Shown: positions 46,600 to 59,291 of the stretch, piece after piece | Position numbering within the stretch: position 1 is the stretch's first letter | Layout: each line of letters begins with the position of its first letter | NCBI RefSeq assembly: GCF_020497125.1 | Contig: NC_059082.1 | Location: forward strand, 22,900,965 to 22,964,964 | Reading direction: 5' to 3' | Length of the DNA stretch: 64,000 bases | Origin: Mauremys mutica | Taxonomy: Eukaryota; Chordata; Testudines; Geoemydidae | Position numbers and translations under genes: made by a program | Notes under the pieces: model-generated | Told to the model about the DNA's origin: nothing | What the model saw: the letters and a program-made list of their open reading frames with translations, nothing else | Databases searched by the model: none

Positions 46600-46840
46600 G
46601 TGATCAAATTGTTCTCCATGTCCACTGAAGGTAGGACAAGAAGTAATGAGCATAATTTGTAGCAAGGGAGATTTAGGTTAGAGATTAGGGAAAAAATTCT
46701 AACTATAGGGGTAGTTAAACTCTGGAATATGACTTCCATCAGAGGTTGTGGAATCCCCATCATTGGATGTTTTTAAAGAACAGATTAGACAAATATCTGT
46801 CAGGAATGGTAGGTTATCTTTGTTCTGCAGCACCATATTG

Positions 46841-48014
46841 TAGAAGCTTCCTACATTGACAGAAGGGTTTTTTCCATCAATTTAGATAATCCATCTCTAT
46901 GAGAGGAGGCAGATAGGTCAACAGAAGAGCAATCTAGGGCTATCAACTTTGATCGTCTCTCAACTGCCAACCCACTGCCACAAGACAATGGACTCTCTGC
47001 ACAGAAGCTTGGTTGGAGGAAGGGCCTGGAATTTCCCAGCTGGAGAACATGGGCAAAAAGGGACACAGAATGTATTTAGGGAAGGGATTCTCTGAGCAAG
47101 GGGGCCAACCACTGCCACATGCCAGAACACCATGCTGGGAAGAGGGAGAAGGCAGGAGGGACTCTGCCTTGTCTGAAATGCTGAACACCCCTTGGACTCA
47201 CAAGAGGTGTGAGATCAGACTCAACAGGTGCATCTCAGGACTGTATTATGTTGCAAAGATCTGTAACTCTGTGCTTTCTTAACAGTAAAAGTGACTGTGG
47301 TTAAAAAAATCCTTTGCTAAACCTGTATTCCTTGCTTGCCTGCCACATTTTCCCAGAAGGGGTTAATTGAGAAGCTCTGAGTGCCCACAGTCAGGAGGAA
47401 ACTCAGAGGGAAAGTGCACACACAACTGGGGGGCTTGGAAAGGCTGAGGTACTGATTTCAGGGTCTAACACAACTGGGTTGCAAATCCCCACATCCCAAG
47501 GAAGGGAGGCAGATAGGAGGTCTGCCACTGAAACTGTGCCTTCGGGCATACAGCTAGGAAGTAACCTTTGCTCAGCCGAGCCAAGGAGCTTAAGAGCACA
47601 TAGAATCCATCGATTGCATCCACTCACAACAAACAGGTTTCCTTCCAGAGGGGAACTCAGCCAGGTTGCGACAGTCCCAACTTGAGAGGCATTTGAACTG
47701 TGCCTAAAAGAGTGAAATGTGCATGTCCAGCAAGGTCAGGGTTTTATGGAATCCAAAGGATCTGTAGGCAGTCTGTTGTCCAAGAACTGGGTGACTCAAG
47801 GTGACATGCACTGAGTTCGAGCCCTAGCCTTTGGCAGCACATGAATTGTTCTCTGCCAGCATTCTACAGGAAGTTTTGCCCCAAGACCAACATTTTTGCT
47901 TTGAGTGATTCTTTAAAATGCTCTAAAATCCACATACAGACTTCTCCCCATCCTCCTACTGCCCCTACAAAAAAATGAAACCACCACCCTTCACAGTTCC
48001 TCCTCGTAGAAGTG
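46841..48014. other. Intron 1 sequence, unclassified, possibly LTR-like
   Basis: The part around 46990-47690 has modest GC and a feel of an old retroviral LTR (TCTGTGCTTTCTTAACAG, GCCTGCCACATTTTCCCAG), but I found no paired ends or target duplication, so I do not classify it. Confidence 0.3.
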
Positions 48015-48185
48015 TTTGTCTCACTTGTTTTTAAAAACCTCCATGGATGAGGATTCTGCAACCTCCCTTAGTAGCCTGTTCCAGTGCATAACCATCTTTA
48101 TAGTTAGAAAGCATTTCATAATATCTAAATTCCTCTTGCAGAGTAAGCTATCCCTGTCTCCCCTTCAAAAAAATGTCCCCACTGA
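48015..48185 (-). mobile_element. CR1 fragment, 3' part
   Basis: It shows a decayed CR1 C-terminal/3' UTR pattern in reverse sense: AAAACCTCCATGGATGAGGA, CTGCAACCTCCCTTAG, GCCTGTTCCAGTGCATAACC and AGAAAGCATTTCATAATATC. Confidence 0.7.
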
Positions 48186-48651
48186 TTCTATGCTAGTCCC
48201 TGTACTGTTCCTGCATTCTCTCCTCAACCTGTTGGTTCCATTCCGATATCCATGTATTTGTGAAGAAGTAGAGTGAGGAGGTAGAACTGTGCTGTGCTTG
48301 TCAAGCAGAGTGATGGGAGAGGAGGAGATGACACAAGAACAGTGAAGCTTCTTAATTCTTTGGCTGAGGTAATCATTGTCAAGGAATCAGAGGCAGTAGA
48401 GGTGGTGAATTGGGTTGTGGTATGCTGATTATTTATTTATTTGTTTGTTTGTTTTAAAAAAACAAGGAAATTAAATGATACCAAGATCCCTTCTAAACAA
48501 TCAAGTTGACCTATATTCATACCTATGAAAATCAGGAAATGAAAAGGCATCGCAAGCTTAATCTTCTGAACTTAAAACTTCAGACTTCAACTCAGATTGC
48601 ATGTTGGTCTATCCAATGAAGGATGCAGAATAAAGAAAAACAGGAAGCTAA

Positions 48652-48922
48652 TGACTTGTCTAGATTTACCGGGGATCCATGCTGCTGCGATCAATGCAGC
48701 GGGGGGATCGATTTAGCGGGTCTAGTGAAAACCTGCTAAATTGAATGCAGAGCACTCTCCAGTCCTCCACCAGAATGAGAAGAGTAAGGTAGGTCGATAG
48801 GAGAGCATCTGTGTAGACACTGCAGTAAGTCCACGTAAGCTATGTCGACTCCAGCTACATTATTCACGTAGCTAGAGTAGCGAAACTTAGGTCGACTTAC
48901 CCCGGTAGTGTAGACAAGGCCT
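48652..48922. mobile_element. hAT-type MITE of the 'ggtctacact' family
   Basis: The ends GACTTGTCTAGATTTACCGG and (inverted) GGCCTTGTCTACACTACCGG are inverted repeats, and GGTCGACTTACC/TAGGTCGATAGG occur inside. Target duplications are unclear. Confidence 0.8.
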
Positions 48923-50104
48923 ATGTCATAAAACCACAAGTCACACCAATACAGCAATGTGAAGAGAGACTACTGTTGAAGATATATGAACCACCTACCC
49001 AGCCTGCACAGCAGATGAGACAGTGACCTTGAGAGAATTAGAGATAATCTTTACACAAGGATGAACTGCCAATTTTTCTTCCAGTAGCGTCAGCACGTAA
49101 GGATTTTCACCTAGAAGAGGTACAGAGGGTTTCTTGTGCTAAAAGGTGACCAATTTAGTTTTTCCCTCCAATACCATATTCTATTGTGAAAGTCATAGAA
49201 CTTAATACTAGATACCCACCAGTATCAAAATCATTTAGTGAGGAAAATATTTTCCTCTTCCTGACAATCAAATATCCATATTCTACAATTTCCAGTGACC
49301 ACTGCAGGTTTTCAGACATCAACTGGCAATATAGCGCCAGCAGACTTTTTGCAGTTAGTTCTTCTGCAGTATACAAATTAAGCCAACTTCTGCAAAATTT
49401 GGCTGTTTATAAACACATGGGCTTGTTTCTATGTGCGGAAAGCATTTAGGCAAAAGCCTTCAAAGATTTATGCAGTACTTAGCTTTAAGCAGATGACAAG
49501 TCCCATTGAACTCAAGGGGACTACTTGGATCAGAGCCTAGGTCTGCATATGCTGATATGATCAAAAGAAAACCCCCTTAGGTATACCTGATTCCATACCT
49601 GAGTACACAATAACTTAAGTTCATAATATTTTTCAAAAAACAAAAGCATTCTCTTGAAATCAGAAATTGTCCACATCAACAAAAGGGAAAATTAGCTACG
49701 GCACATGAATATCTATGATCACACTCAGGAGTGGCATCTAAAGGCAGCTAACCTAAAGGATAAAGTTGTATTTCATGGGTTCTCTTCATTGGCTTTACCT
49801 TCTCATAAAAACAGTAAATGTCAGTCAGCACCCGCTGTTAAAAATCCTTTATTCTGCTCATAACTTGTGATGCCAGTAGCTGCACACATGCTTTAAAACC
49901 ACAGTGGGCCCTGAAGTCACATGCAACAAATTGTTTACCACATATTGAATATGAGAGACTCTTTCTCATGGAACTTACTCAGCTAAGGATATATCATCAA
50001 TTACATGAAAAGAAAATATGCCTTCAAGTACTTCCTTTGTAAGTCATGTGTTTGAATGAGTGGATGGGTCATTACACAAAGTAAAAACTAATTTTTCACC
50101 CCTT
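48923..50104. other. Intron 1 sequence, nothing recognised
   Basis: AT-rich; no gene, RNA or repeat recognised apart from short simple runs. Confidence 0.5.
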
Positions 50105-50395
50105 CTTGTCAACTGTTGGAAATGGGCCATCCTGATTATCACTACAAACGTTTTTTTTTCTCCTGCTGATAATAGCTCACCTTAATTGATTATTCTCATT
50201 ATAATTGGTATGGCAACACACATTTTTTTCATGTTCTCTGTGTATATATATCTTCCTACTGTATTTTCCACTGCATGCATCCAATGAAGTGGGTTTTAGC
50301 CCACGAAAACTTATGCCCAAATAAATCTGTTAGTCTCTAAGGCGCCACAAGTACTTCTTGTTCTTTTTGCTGATACAGATTAACAGCTACCACTC
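50105..50395 (+). mobile_element. Penelope-like element 3' end (second family)
   Basis: It carries the very common turtle tail: GAAGTGGGTTTTAGCCCACG, AAATAAATCTGTTAGTCTCT, GCGCCACAAGTACTTC and GATACAGATTAACAGCTACC. It is the same family as the coding copy at 56475-57580, in the opposite orientation. No coding part is left. Confidence 0.7.
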
Positions 50396-50455
50396 TGAAA
50401 CTGTCAAACTGTAAATATTCATAGCACACCAACATCTTATCCCAATGCTTATTAC

Positions 50456-51310
50456 TAGGGCCCTACCAAATTCAAGGTCCATTTTGGTCAATTTCATGGC
50501 CAGAGGGTTTTAGAATTGGTAAATTTCACATTGTCAGATGTTTACATCTGAAATGTCAGGGTGTTGTAACTGTGGGGGTCCTGATCCAAAAGAGGGTCAT
50601 GGGGGGGTCGCAAAGGTGGGGGGGGCGGGTCCACATGATTGCCACCCTCACTTCTGTGCTGCCTTCACAGCTGGGCACTGAAGACAGCAGCCACAGAGCT
50701 TCCTGCAGCAGTGGAGGTTTCTGGAGGTGGAAGTGAGTCTGCCAACTCTCCAGGCTTGTCCTGGAGTCCCCAGGAAATAAAGATTAATTTTCAATGAAAG
50801 ATTATGTCATGCAATGAAACCTCCAGGAATATATCCAACCAAAATTGGCAACCCTACTGATCTCCCCCCATGCTGCTGGGAGCGCCCTAGGCAGGGGATT
50901 CTAGCTGCTAGTCCCATCCCGGCTGGGGAGGGACAGGACTTGCTCTTCCCCTGCATGGTCCTCAGGGGGAGATCAGACCCACCTTTGGGTACCTCCTCTG
51001 GCTGCAGGCAGGTCCGCAGCTGCGCTGCCTTCAGAGCCCAACTTCCTGCAGCCAGGGAAGGTACCCAGAGATGGATCTGATTTCCCTCCCTCCCTCCCCC
51101 CAAGAGTGGCCATGCAGAGGAAGAGGAAGTCCCATCCCTCCCCAGCCAGGTGGATTAGCAACTGGAGCCTGGTGAATAGTAGGAGCTTCCAGCTGTGGCA
51201 TCCCCAGTCCTGTCCCTCTCCCTCCCCTCCAATAACTAGCTTTCACAAGGGAGGTCGATTTCATGGTCTGTCACATGTTTTTCCACGGATGTGAATTTGG
51301 TAGGGCCCTA
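50456..51310. mobile_element. hAT element, 855 bp, with perfect 8-bp target duplication
   Basis: It begins TAGGGCCCTACCAAATTCAA and ends TGAATTTGGTAGGGCCCTA, near-perfect inverted repeats. CTTATTAC flanks both sides (50448-50455 and 51311-51318). It holds two GC-rich imperfect repeats around TCCATCTCTGGGTACC. No transposase. Confidence 0.94.
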
Positions 51311-51897
51311 CTTATTACCCTTATTATCACATTCCCCAGCACAACAGCCTCCTTAGCTCCACAATAAATTCCCTTTTGAGTTCTGTCATATGACCAATCC
51401 CTCAATTAAACAACCTGAACTGTGACCGCAGCCAGATTAAGATAGAATTACCTACAGGCACACTTGCAGTGGAAAAGTATCAACTGTATTGTTTATATGA
51501 ACTCAGAAGCAAGGTTGGGCATTTTAGTGAGACTTCCAGGAATCAACACATAAAACTGGAATGAGGAAAAGGACTGAGGGCATGTGGAGGAACTGGAATA
51601 TGCAGCTATGGAGAAAGTACATGACTGAAAGCTGTGCAGGTGATGGGGGCAAGCAGGGGAAATAACGTGCTAAGGCACCTGGGTGGAGAGGGAAGCAAGG
51701 CTGGAGAGGAATTTCACTATAGCAAATCTGTGATTCTACTCCTGACACACTAGGCTCAGTAAGGGCTACAATTTGTGAAACTACCCTGGGTGGTAAAGAG
51801 AAAAGCCCTGCTGCAGCATTCTGGTTGTGGCTTGCAGCCTCTTTCCCAGTAAGCCATAGCAAGTCTGCTGTGTAGAGAAGGCAGGGAAACACTAGTG

Positions 51898-52116
51898 CAG
51901 GGGTTCTCAAACTGGGGGTCGGGATCCCTCAGGGGATCATGAGGTTATTATATGGGGGGTCGTGAGCTGTCAGCCTCCACCCCAAATCCCGCTTTGCCTC
52001 TAGCATATATAATGGTGTTAGGTATATAAAAAAGTGTTTTTAATTTATAAGGGGGGTTGCACTCAGAGGCTTGCTATGTGAAAGGGGTCACCAGTACAAA
52101 AGTTTGAGAACCACTG
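51898..52116. mobile_element. hAT MITE, 219 bp, with perfect palindromic target duplication
   Basis: It starts CAGGGGTTCTCAAAC and ends GTTTGAGAACCACTG. CACTAGTG, itself a palindrome, flanks both sides (51890-51897 and 52117-52124). The partial copy at 28535 is the same family. Confidence 0.95.
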
Positions 52117-52627
52117 CACTAGTGTTTCCTTGCTGCTGCCTTCTCCTCCTGCCACCATAACCCTCTTTCTCCAGGCACACACAGCCACTAACTCCCACTT
52201 CCCCATCACATCCTTACTAACCCCGGATGTCCTCCCGTAACATCTCTACTCACTCAACAATGCCCCTAGTCTCCCATTGGGATGGTGAGGCAAAGAGGCA
52301 TTCTTGGCAGAATGGGAAAACAGAAATAGTTGGTGGAATTTGATAGTTCCATCAGCTTGTCTTTGTGGAGCTAGATGAGTTTACGAGGACAGAGGACAAT
52401 AACTCATTTTGTATTTAAGTTAAACATTTGAACTGTGTCTTACACCCAAGTTTTATAATATGTGGGTGAAGTTTGGAGTTTGTAGGGACTGTGGTTCCTT
52501 AGTCAAATAAATTATGGAAAAAACAATTCTCCTTAGAAGTGAGTGTATTAAATTTGGAGATTAAATTCACTCTTTTTTAAAAGTGAATTAGAGAGATTTT
52601 AATCCTGCTAAGTACAAATCTTAAATC

Positions 52628-54180
52628 ACTCCTGACAGAATTCTGCACCGATGTGGGGGCACGGCATTCATATGTCTCACATATTTCTGTGCCCCTGCGC
52701 AGAAAAATGCAAAAGAAATCTGCAGGGGGACACATGTCTCTTTCCCAGCAGCCCAGGCATGCATCTGTTCCAGCCTGCCTGGACCAGCTTCAGAGATGCA
52801 AATCACTGTGGGGATAAGGAGGCTCCGCATGGATGCCTGTGGGGGAGATATTGATCACCATCAGGAGCAGGACTGGCCAACAAGAGGGAGAGATTCTGTC
52901 CCTTCTTTGATACTGAGGCTCGAGGGGCGTGAAGGAGGGTAGGTCTTTTTGTTATGCAGGAGGAAGGCTCTGTCTCTGAGGCAGAAGTGTAGCAGCCTGC
53001 CTGCCTAGTAAAATGTAACTTCTTGAGAACTGAAAAAACACTTAATTAAATATTAGTATCACGTTACTGAAAATTGTTTGTTTTTAAGTTAAACAGCTTT
53101 TGTAAAAAAAAACAAAAAAAAAACCCCACATTTTGTTAATGTTGCTTGTTAATTGATCTCATTCTCTGAGGCAGAAATATAGCAACCTGTCTGCATAGTA
53201 ACATTGTTAATTATTCTATGGTTAGTTAACTGTTCCCATTCTCAGTCAATTCCCTCAGGAGCATAAAAACCTGTAGAAATTTTAAGGCACCTACATTGCC
53301 AGAGTGATGTAAAGTCTTATAAATGACAGTAAGGGAATCAGCTAGGACAGGGGTCGGCAACCTCTGGCACGCGGCTTGCCAGAGTAAGCACCCTGGTTAG
53401 TTCGGCCAACTGTGACTCTCACTGGCTGCAGTTCACCGTCCCAGGCCAATGGGGGTGGTGGGAAGCTGCGGCCAGCATATCCCTCGGCCTGCATCGCTTC
53501 CCACAGCCCCCATTGGCCTGGGACGGTGAACCTCAGCCAGTGGGAGCCACGGTCAACCGAACCTGCCAATGTGGAAGGTAACCAAACTGGCCCAGCTCAT
53601 CAGGGTGCTTATCCTGGCAAGCCGCGTGTCAGAGGTTGCCGACCCCTGAGCTAGGAAGATCTATGCGCTCTCTCACTTTTTTCCTCTGCCAAAGTGGCAC
53701 AATGGGGTTAGATTTTTACTTACCCATTTAAAAAAACAAAAAACAAAAAAAAGGCTTTTGAGGGCAAATAAAACATTTACCAAGCAGTTAATAAAATGTC
53801 AGGACAATCACAACCAAGCACTTCCCAAAGTACCAGCTAGGTCCAGGACAATGATTAGCAAAATTGTACGATTTCATGTGTGAAAGTCTGAGCAATTAAA
53901 AATGACATTCCACTTTTTTTTTTCCTGTTTTGTGTTCTGTAATGTAATTTAAATAAAAATCCAGGATTATAACTGGAATGCAGGGTATTAGTTACCAAGT
54001 ATTTGTAACTTAACTTTCATGTATTCAGGAAATGCTAAATAGTTATTGTGACTTTTTTTCTGTATTGTAGTTTAAATAACTTACCAAAACAATTGAAACC
54101 AGTGTGATTATATTGCATTATTTTGACAAATAAAATTCTGCAAATATTTAATTTTTCGGTGCACAATCCCCCCAGGAGTA
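52628..54180. mobile_element. Large non-autonomous hAT element with a nested hAT
   Basis: The left end CACTCCTGACAGAATTCTGCAC and the right end, inverted, TACTCCTGGGGGGATTGTGC match as terminal repeats. The flanks CTTAAATC/CTTTATGC may be a decayed target duplication. The AT-rich body is a pattern common in sauropsid genomes. It is interrupted by the element at 53348-53648, so the original was about 1.25 kb. Confidence 0.75.
53348..53648. mobile_element. Palindromic hAT MITE, 301 bp, perfect 8-bp target duplication
   Basis: It starts CAGGGGTCGGCAACCTCTGG and ends CAGAGGTTGCCGACCCCTG. AGCTAGGA flanks both sides (53340-53347 and 53649-53656). A long internal foldback (TTCACCGTCCCAGGCCAATG near 53440, reversed near 53520) makes much of it self-complementary. 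Confidence 0.95.
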
Positions 54181-54643
54181 CTTTATGCAGCCCTAACTGT
54201 GAGGCCAGTAGCATGCTTTCATAATGTACCAATTCTTGCCTGACAGCCTAGAATGTGTGTAATGTCTTCTAAAGGAAAGTGACTCAGAACCACATTACTG
54301 ACTAGACATACCTTTAAAAGGTACATCAGGTATGACATCAACAGTGATAAATGAAAACATGAAAAGGAAATCATAGTTCTAAACAAAGGAGAGAACTAAA
54401 TTAAGAAATCAATACCACATCTGAAAGAACCTTTAAGATATGGGGATGTTCAAAGCAATCAAAGTGAAGCAATAGCAAAAAAATGATTGGACAAGTGGAG
54501 AGAATGGGAAATGGAAAAGCTGCCACATAGTCCATACTGAGGCACCATCTCCACAATAAATGAGTCAAGGGTCTCTGTTGCCACACTGTTGTCATATGAC
54601 TACATTACACTTTAAAAACAAAATAAAAAACGTATGGTATTAG

Positions 54644-54940
54644 CAGAGGCGGCTCTATGTATTTTGCTGCCCCAAGCACAGCAGTCAGGCAGCTTTCGGC
54701 GGCATGCCTGCGGGAGGTCCACTGGGTAACCCAGATTTGGAGGCATGCCTGCAGGAGGTCCACCGGTCCCACAGCTTTGGCATACCCACCACCGAATTGC
54801 TGCCATAGCCGCAGGATCGGCGGACCTCCCTCAGGCATGCTGCCAAAGGCAGCCTGACTGCCGCCCTCACGGCGACCGGCAGAACGCCCCCCGCGGCTTG
54901 CCGCCCCAGGCACACGCTTGGTGCACGGGTGCCGCCCCTG
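54644..54940. mobile_element. hAT element, 297 bp, perfect 8-bp target duplication
   Basis: It starts CAGAGGCGGCTC and ends GGTGCCGCCCCTG. GGTATTAG flanks both sides (54636-54643 and 54941-54948). Inside is a GGCATGCCTGCGGGAGGTCC repeat occurring about twice directly and once inverted. Confidence 0.94.
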
Positions 54941-54948
54941 GGTATTAG

Positions 54949-56474
54949 TTCTGACCTACTGGTGCAGCTGCAATGCACTAAATTACTATGCATTATACAC
55001 AGCTTCTGATTATATAGGGTTATCAGACAGTTCTTTATCCTTTTTGTTCTGAAAATTGAGTCAGAACCATCTCCATTGTAGTGGTGTACGGAGAAGGAGT
55101 TTGGCTCAACATTTATACATACCTATTAAAATTGGAGGAGATACCATCCACGGGATAAGGTCAGTATCTTCATCTCCGCAAATGACATTTTAATCACCAT
55201 TTATAATCACTACTCTAATTATACCCACTCAAAATCATAATGATTTTTCCTGAAGAATTTCAGGATGAATGAAGTAAACTGATAACAACTCCATCTTATC
55301 TGAATGAGTTGTTTAAACTTAATTTAGGGAAGTTCAAATGCTGTAACATGTTGGGAGGGCAGACAACATCCTTCAGTTTTGTGCCATACGCACATTGTTT
55401 GGTTTTTTGTTTTCTTTTCCTAAAGAGTAAAATATAAATTTTAAGGGTCTCCATCAGCTACTTGTAGTAGAAATGCAAAGGTTTTGGTAAATAAAATACA
55501 GAATTATACAATATTAATAAAAATATTTTACTTTAACTGAAACAGTTCTGTTTGCACTTAAATATTTCCAAATCAAATAGTGCAGCACGGCATTAGTGCA
55601 CGAGAATCAGAATGTGACACTCCCTACTTTGTTGTCCAAGCAAGGACAAGTACTATAAGCAATATAAATGGTTATTGGCAAATTAGATATTTAAATTTTT
55701 AAATTGTAATAATGTAAGATGTTATTAGTAACAGGTGAATATATTTAAAATTGTACTTTTAAGCTCACATTGTCCCTATAGGATTTTGTATCTAGTATAC
55801 TCCAAGTCATTCCCATTTTTTAAAAATATGTTTAATACATTATAACTATTAAGAAAAAGCTATTTCGGAGTATATAGCTGTAAATGGAGATCAGATCAAT
55901 TTACCTAGATGTAAATTATACCACGCCACAGAACCTCAATTCGATTTGACATTTAAACCATAAAGTAATTTGGGGAATGATATTTGAGTTAAACATTAGC
56001 ATTTCTATCTAAGTGATTTAACTCTCCCTTCAATGTAGTACTCATATAATTTGGAAAATTGTCAAGCAATAAGTTTAGTGTAAATTAGATGTCGAGATTT
56101 GTACCTAAGAAAGCTCCTGAATTTGGAATAATTCCAAATTGATGAAGGAAGGATCATGGGTCAGAACAGTTTCTAGGAAGGATGGTAGAGTTATACCAAA
56201 AATATGAGTGGCTTGGCCAGCGTTTGATAGATGAATACACAAGGAATAATCTAAAGAAACATAGTAAGGTTATTTAAAGTGTGAGGCGGAATGTGATGCA
56301 TACGCTAGACACTTCCAAAGAAAACTTATCTGCTCTAGTTTCAGTGCTTGGACAGACAGGTATGGATCATATGCATAGTAACTGGTACAATTAAATTTCA
56401 GTCTACACCACTGCAATGGAGACTTATCCAATTACATACTAGTAATCTCATAAAATAGTGAATTACAAGTCTGC
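54949..56474. other. Intron 1 sequence, very AT-rich, nothing recognised
   Basis: Long AT-rich stretches and no open frames of note. No transposon ends were identified. Confidence 0.5.
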
Positions 56475-57580
56475 CATAAAAAGAACAGTACTTGTGGTAC
56501 CTTAGAGACTAACACATTTATTTCAGCAAAGCTTTCGTGAGCTACAGCTCACTTCTTCGGATGCATAGAATGGAACACACAGACAGGAGATATTTATACA
56601 TACAGAGAACATGAAAAGGTGGAAGTATGTATACCAACAGGAAGAGCCTAATCAATTGAGATGAGCTATCATCAGCAGGAGAAAAAAAACTTTTGAAGAG
56701 ATAATTGAGATGGCCCATAGAAGGTGTGAGGAGAACTTAACATAGGGAAATAGATTCAATTAGTGTAATGACCCAACCATTCCCAGTCTCTGTTTAAACC
56801 TAAGTTAATTGTATCTAATTTGCATATTAATTTGAGTTCAGCAGTCTCTCTTTGGAGTCTGTTTTTGAAGTTTTTTTTTGTTGCAAAATTGCCACCTTCA
56901 AGTCTGTCACTGAGTGGTTAGAGAGGTTGAAGTGTTCTCCCACTGGTTTTTGAATGTTATGATTCTCGATGTCAGATTTGTGTCCATTTATTCTTTTGCG
57001 TACAGACTGTCCGGTTTGGCCAATGTACATGGCAGAGGGGCATTGCTGGCACATGATGACATATATCACGTTGGTAGATGGGCAGGTGAATGAGCCCCTG
57101 ATGGCATGGCTGATGTGATTAGGTCCTATGATGGTGTCACTTGAATAGATATGTGGACAGAGTTGGCATCGGGCTTTGTTGCAAGGATAGGTTCCTGGGT
57201 TAGTGTTTATGTTGTATGGTGTGCGGTTGCTGGTGAGTATTTGCTTCAGGTTGGGAGGCTGTCTGTAAGCGAGGACTGGCCTGTCTCCCAAGATCTGTGA
57301 GAGTGAGGGATCATCTTTAAGGATAGGTTGTAGATCTTTGATGATGCGCTGGAGAGGTTTTAGTTGGGGGCTGTAGGTGATGGCTAGTGGCGTTCTGTTA
57401 TTTTCTTTGTTGGGCCTGTTCTGTAGTAGGTGGCTTCTGGGTACTCTTCTGGCTCTGTCAATCTGTTTTTTCACTTCAGCAGGTGGGTACTGTAGTTTTA
57501 AGAATGCTTGACAGAGATCTAGAGATCTAGTGGATCTTCACACACCTCTCTCACCTGCCAAGACCTGAGTTAAGGACCAT
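56475..57580 (-). mobile_element. Penelope-like element with GIY-YIG endonuclease frame (second family)
   Basis: The minus strand has an open frame of 215 codons (56827-57474). It contains KPLQRIIKDLQPILKDDPSL, a Cys cluster (CNKARCQLCPH), and the GIY-YIG-like core NVIYVIMCQQCPSAMYIGQT followed by RINGHKSDIENHN and VGEHFN. Penelope-like elements join an RT to a C-terminal GIY-YIG nuclease that makes the priming cut; only the C-terminal region is here. The 3' UTR ends at 56475 with the tail seen at 50.3 kb (inverse of TTAGAGACTAACACATTTAT). The RT upstream is missing. The frame ends with a stop soon after LLNSN. Confidence 0.82.
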
Positions 57581-59291
57581 GTTAATTGCCAAATGACATC
57601 CCAAACACTGAAGCCCCATGTTTCTCTTCTCTGCTTTAGTTGTTAGCAGTGTCGTTAATTCTTGCAGAGGTAATACAGAATCTCCAAATCAGGTCTTGGT
57701 ATAAAAGTGTAAGGAACTGATTTAAAACCTTTTTTAAATATAAAAATTAAATTGATTCCTCCCCACCACCATCACCCCCAACTTCTCAAATTCTATTATG
57801 GACGTAGGCTCTTAAACAGATTCCTCTCCCCCTCCAAAAAAAGCTTTCAAGTTCACCTATAAGGGAAAGGCTGATGAGATAACTGAACTGACTCACTCTG
57901 CAAACAGCTATGAGCCAATGTCCTGCTTACAGATCCTTCCAGATTTGGGCGGGAGGAGAAACTAGACAGTGGTGAATGCATCTGTCTGTTAATCCTTGGT
58001 TCATAGATATAGGAAGTGGAAATCTCTTCTTTTGTATCAGTGTTACTGATTTAGCACTGAGCCATCTGCAGTGCTGTAATGGGATTAGTTGGCACTTCTA
58101 GCATTTAACAAGGGAGGAAGAGAAAATAAAGGGTTATTATTGATCAGACAGCTATACTAGGCCAGCATTAGAATTGAGAAACTGAAGCTATTCAAGGAAA
58201 GAATGTGATCTTGTGGCATTAACTGATCACCTATCCTTCAGAGTTATTAGAGGCTAAATCCATTAATGTTTGTAAAGCACCTGGAATTTGGAAAAACTGA
58301 TAAATGGTTTGTTAGGCTTAAAAAAAAAAAGGGGTAACCTTATAGTTAGAAACCAAGAAAAAGATTGCACTTCCCCAAATGTCTTTTTACAAACTTGGGA
58401 GTAAATCCTGAGGGCTTCCTTCACTTTTTACTCAGAGAAAACTATCATTACAGTAAAATCTGTAATAAAACACAAATGTATGTGTCTAGTGTTATGCAAA
58501 ACAGATTACTGAAGTCTAATGCAAGAACAGCTGTGCAGCAAATCCTGGCTATTAAATTACTTTAACTTGAGAGGTGACGTTGAGCAAAGTTGCTGTTGGG
58601 CTCATAAGAAGAGCAATGAATCTTTAAAAACAAATGAAACAACTTTTTGCCACACATTTGAGCTCAATTACAGCAACTAACAGATAGTATAAATTCAGAA
58701 CAATAAGGCACAGTCACCTGGGACATGCTAAATTCTGAGTCATGGAGGAACAGCCTGTCTAGATTTTCATAAAACACAAGCTAGTGCACATTCTACTCAT
58801 CTCAGCTCATTATCTTGGTAATCCCCAGAATTAAGTTTTTAAAAATGGGGTCAGAGGACAAGGAAAGACACATATCACCCATACCTTGGCCTGAACCCCA
58901 GCATACTGAGGATCTATCCCCATTGTTCTTTCCATCCTCAATGGTACGTTCCTTCAGCCCCCAACAACTAATTTTTAAAATATTATGCCATTTATTCTAG
59001 CTGCCAATTTTTACCTAGTTTATTTTAATCTGATGATCCATTTGCATTGGCATGTAAAAATAAGTGCAAGACAAAGGCTGATTCAGTCTCACTGCCTTTC
59101 ACCTGAAGATACCTAGACCCTGTGTACATGGAGACTTGAAACTGTATTTGCATCCTGTCATAGGGTGCAAGAGCCTCTACTGAATACCAGCAGGCAGTGT
59201 TAAATCCCCATGTCGATCTCCCACATGTGTACAGGGTAGAGAAATGAAGCAGGGAGGGGGCTGACAGCCCAGCCATGGACTCTGAGAAACA

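Larger units (their letters stand above)
42410..46840 (+). mobile_element. CR1 LINE ORF2 (RT to C-terminus), broken by three nested elements
   Basis: CR1 sequence is present in four pieces in correct order: about 42410-42744 (RT with the GVPEGV-type block), 42953-42971 (TTTCATTAATGACTT), 43652-44262 (KFADDIKLGG, the FADD catalytic motif, then KMKFNKDKCRVLHLGRKN and LGCINKSIICK) and 46600 to about 46840 (tail and 3' UTR). The joins are exact once a Tigger-like MITE, a solo LTR and a two-LTR element are removed. Stops and shifts make it non-functional. Confidence 0.9.

Noticed and set aside
51524..51910. 128-codon minus-strand frame
   Set aside because: No domain was recognised, its start overlaps the hAT boundary at 51890, and nothing suggests expression.
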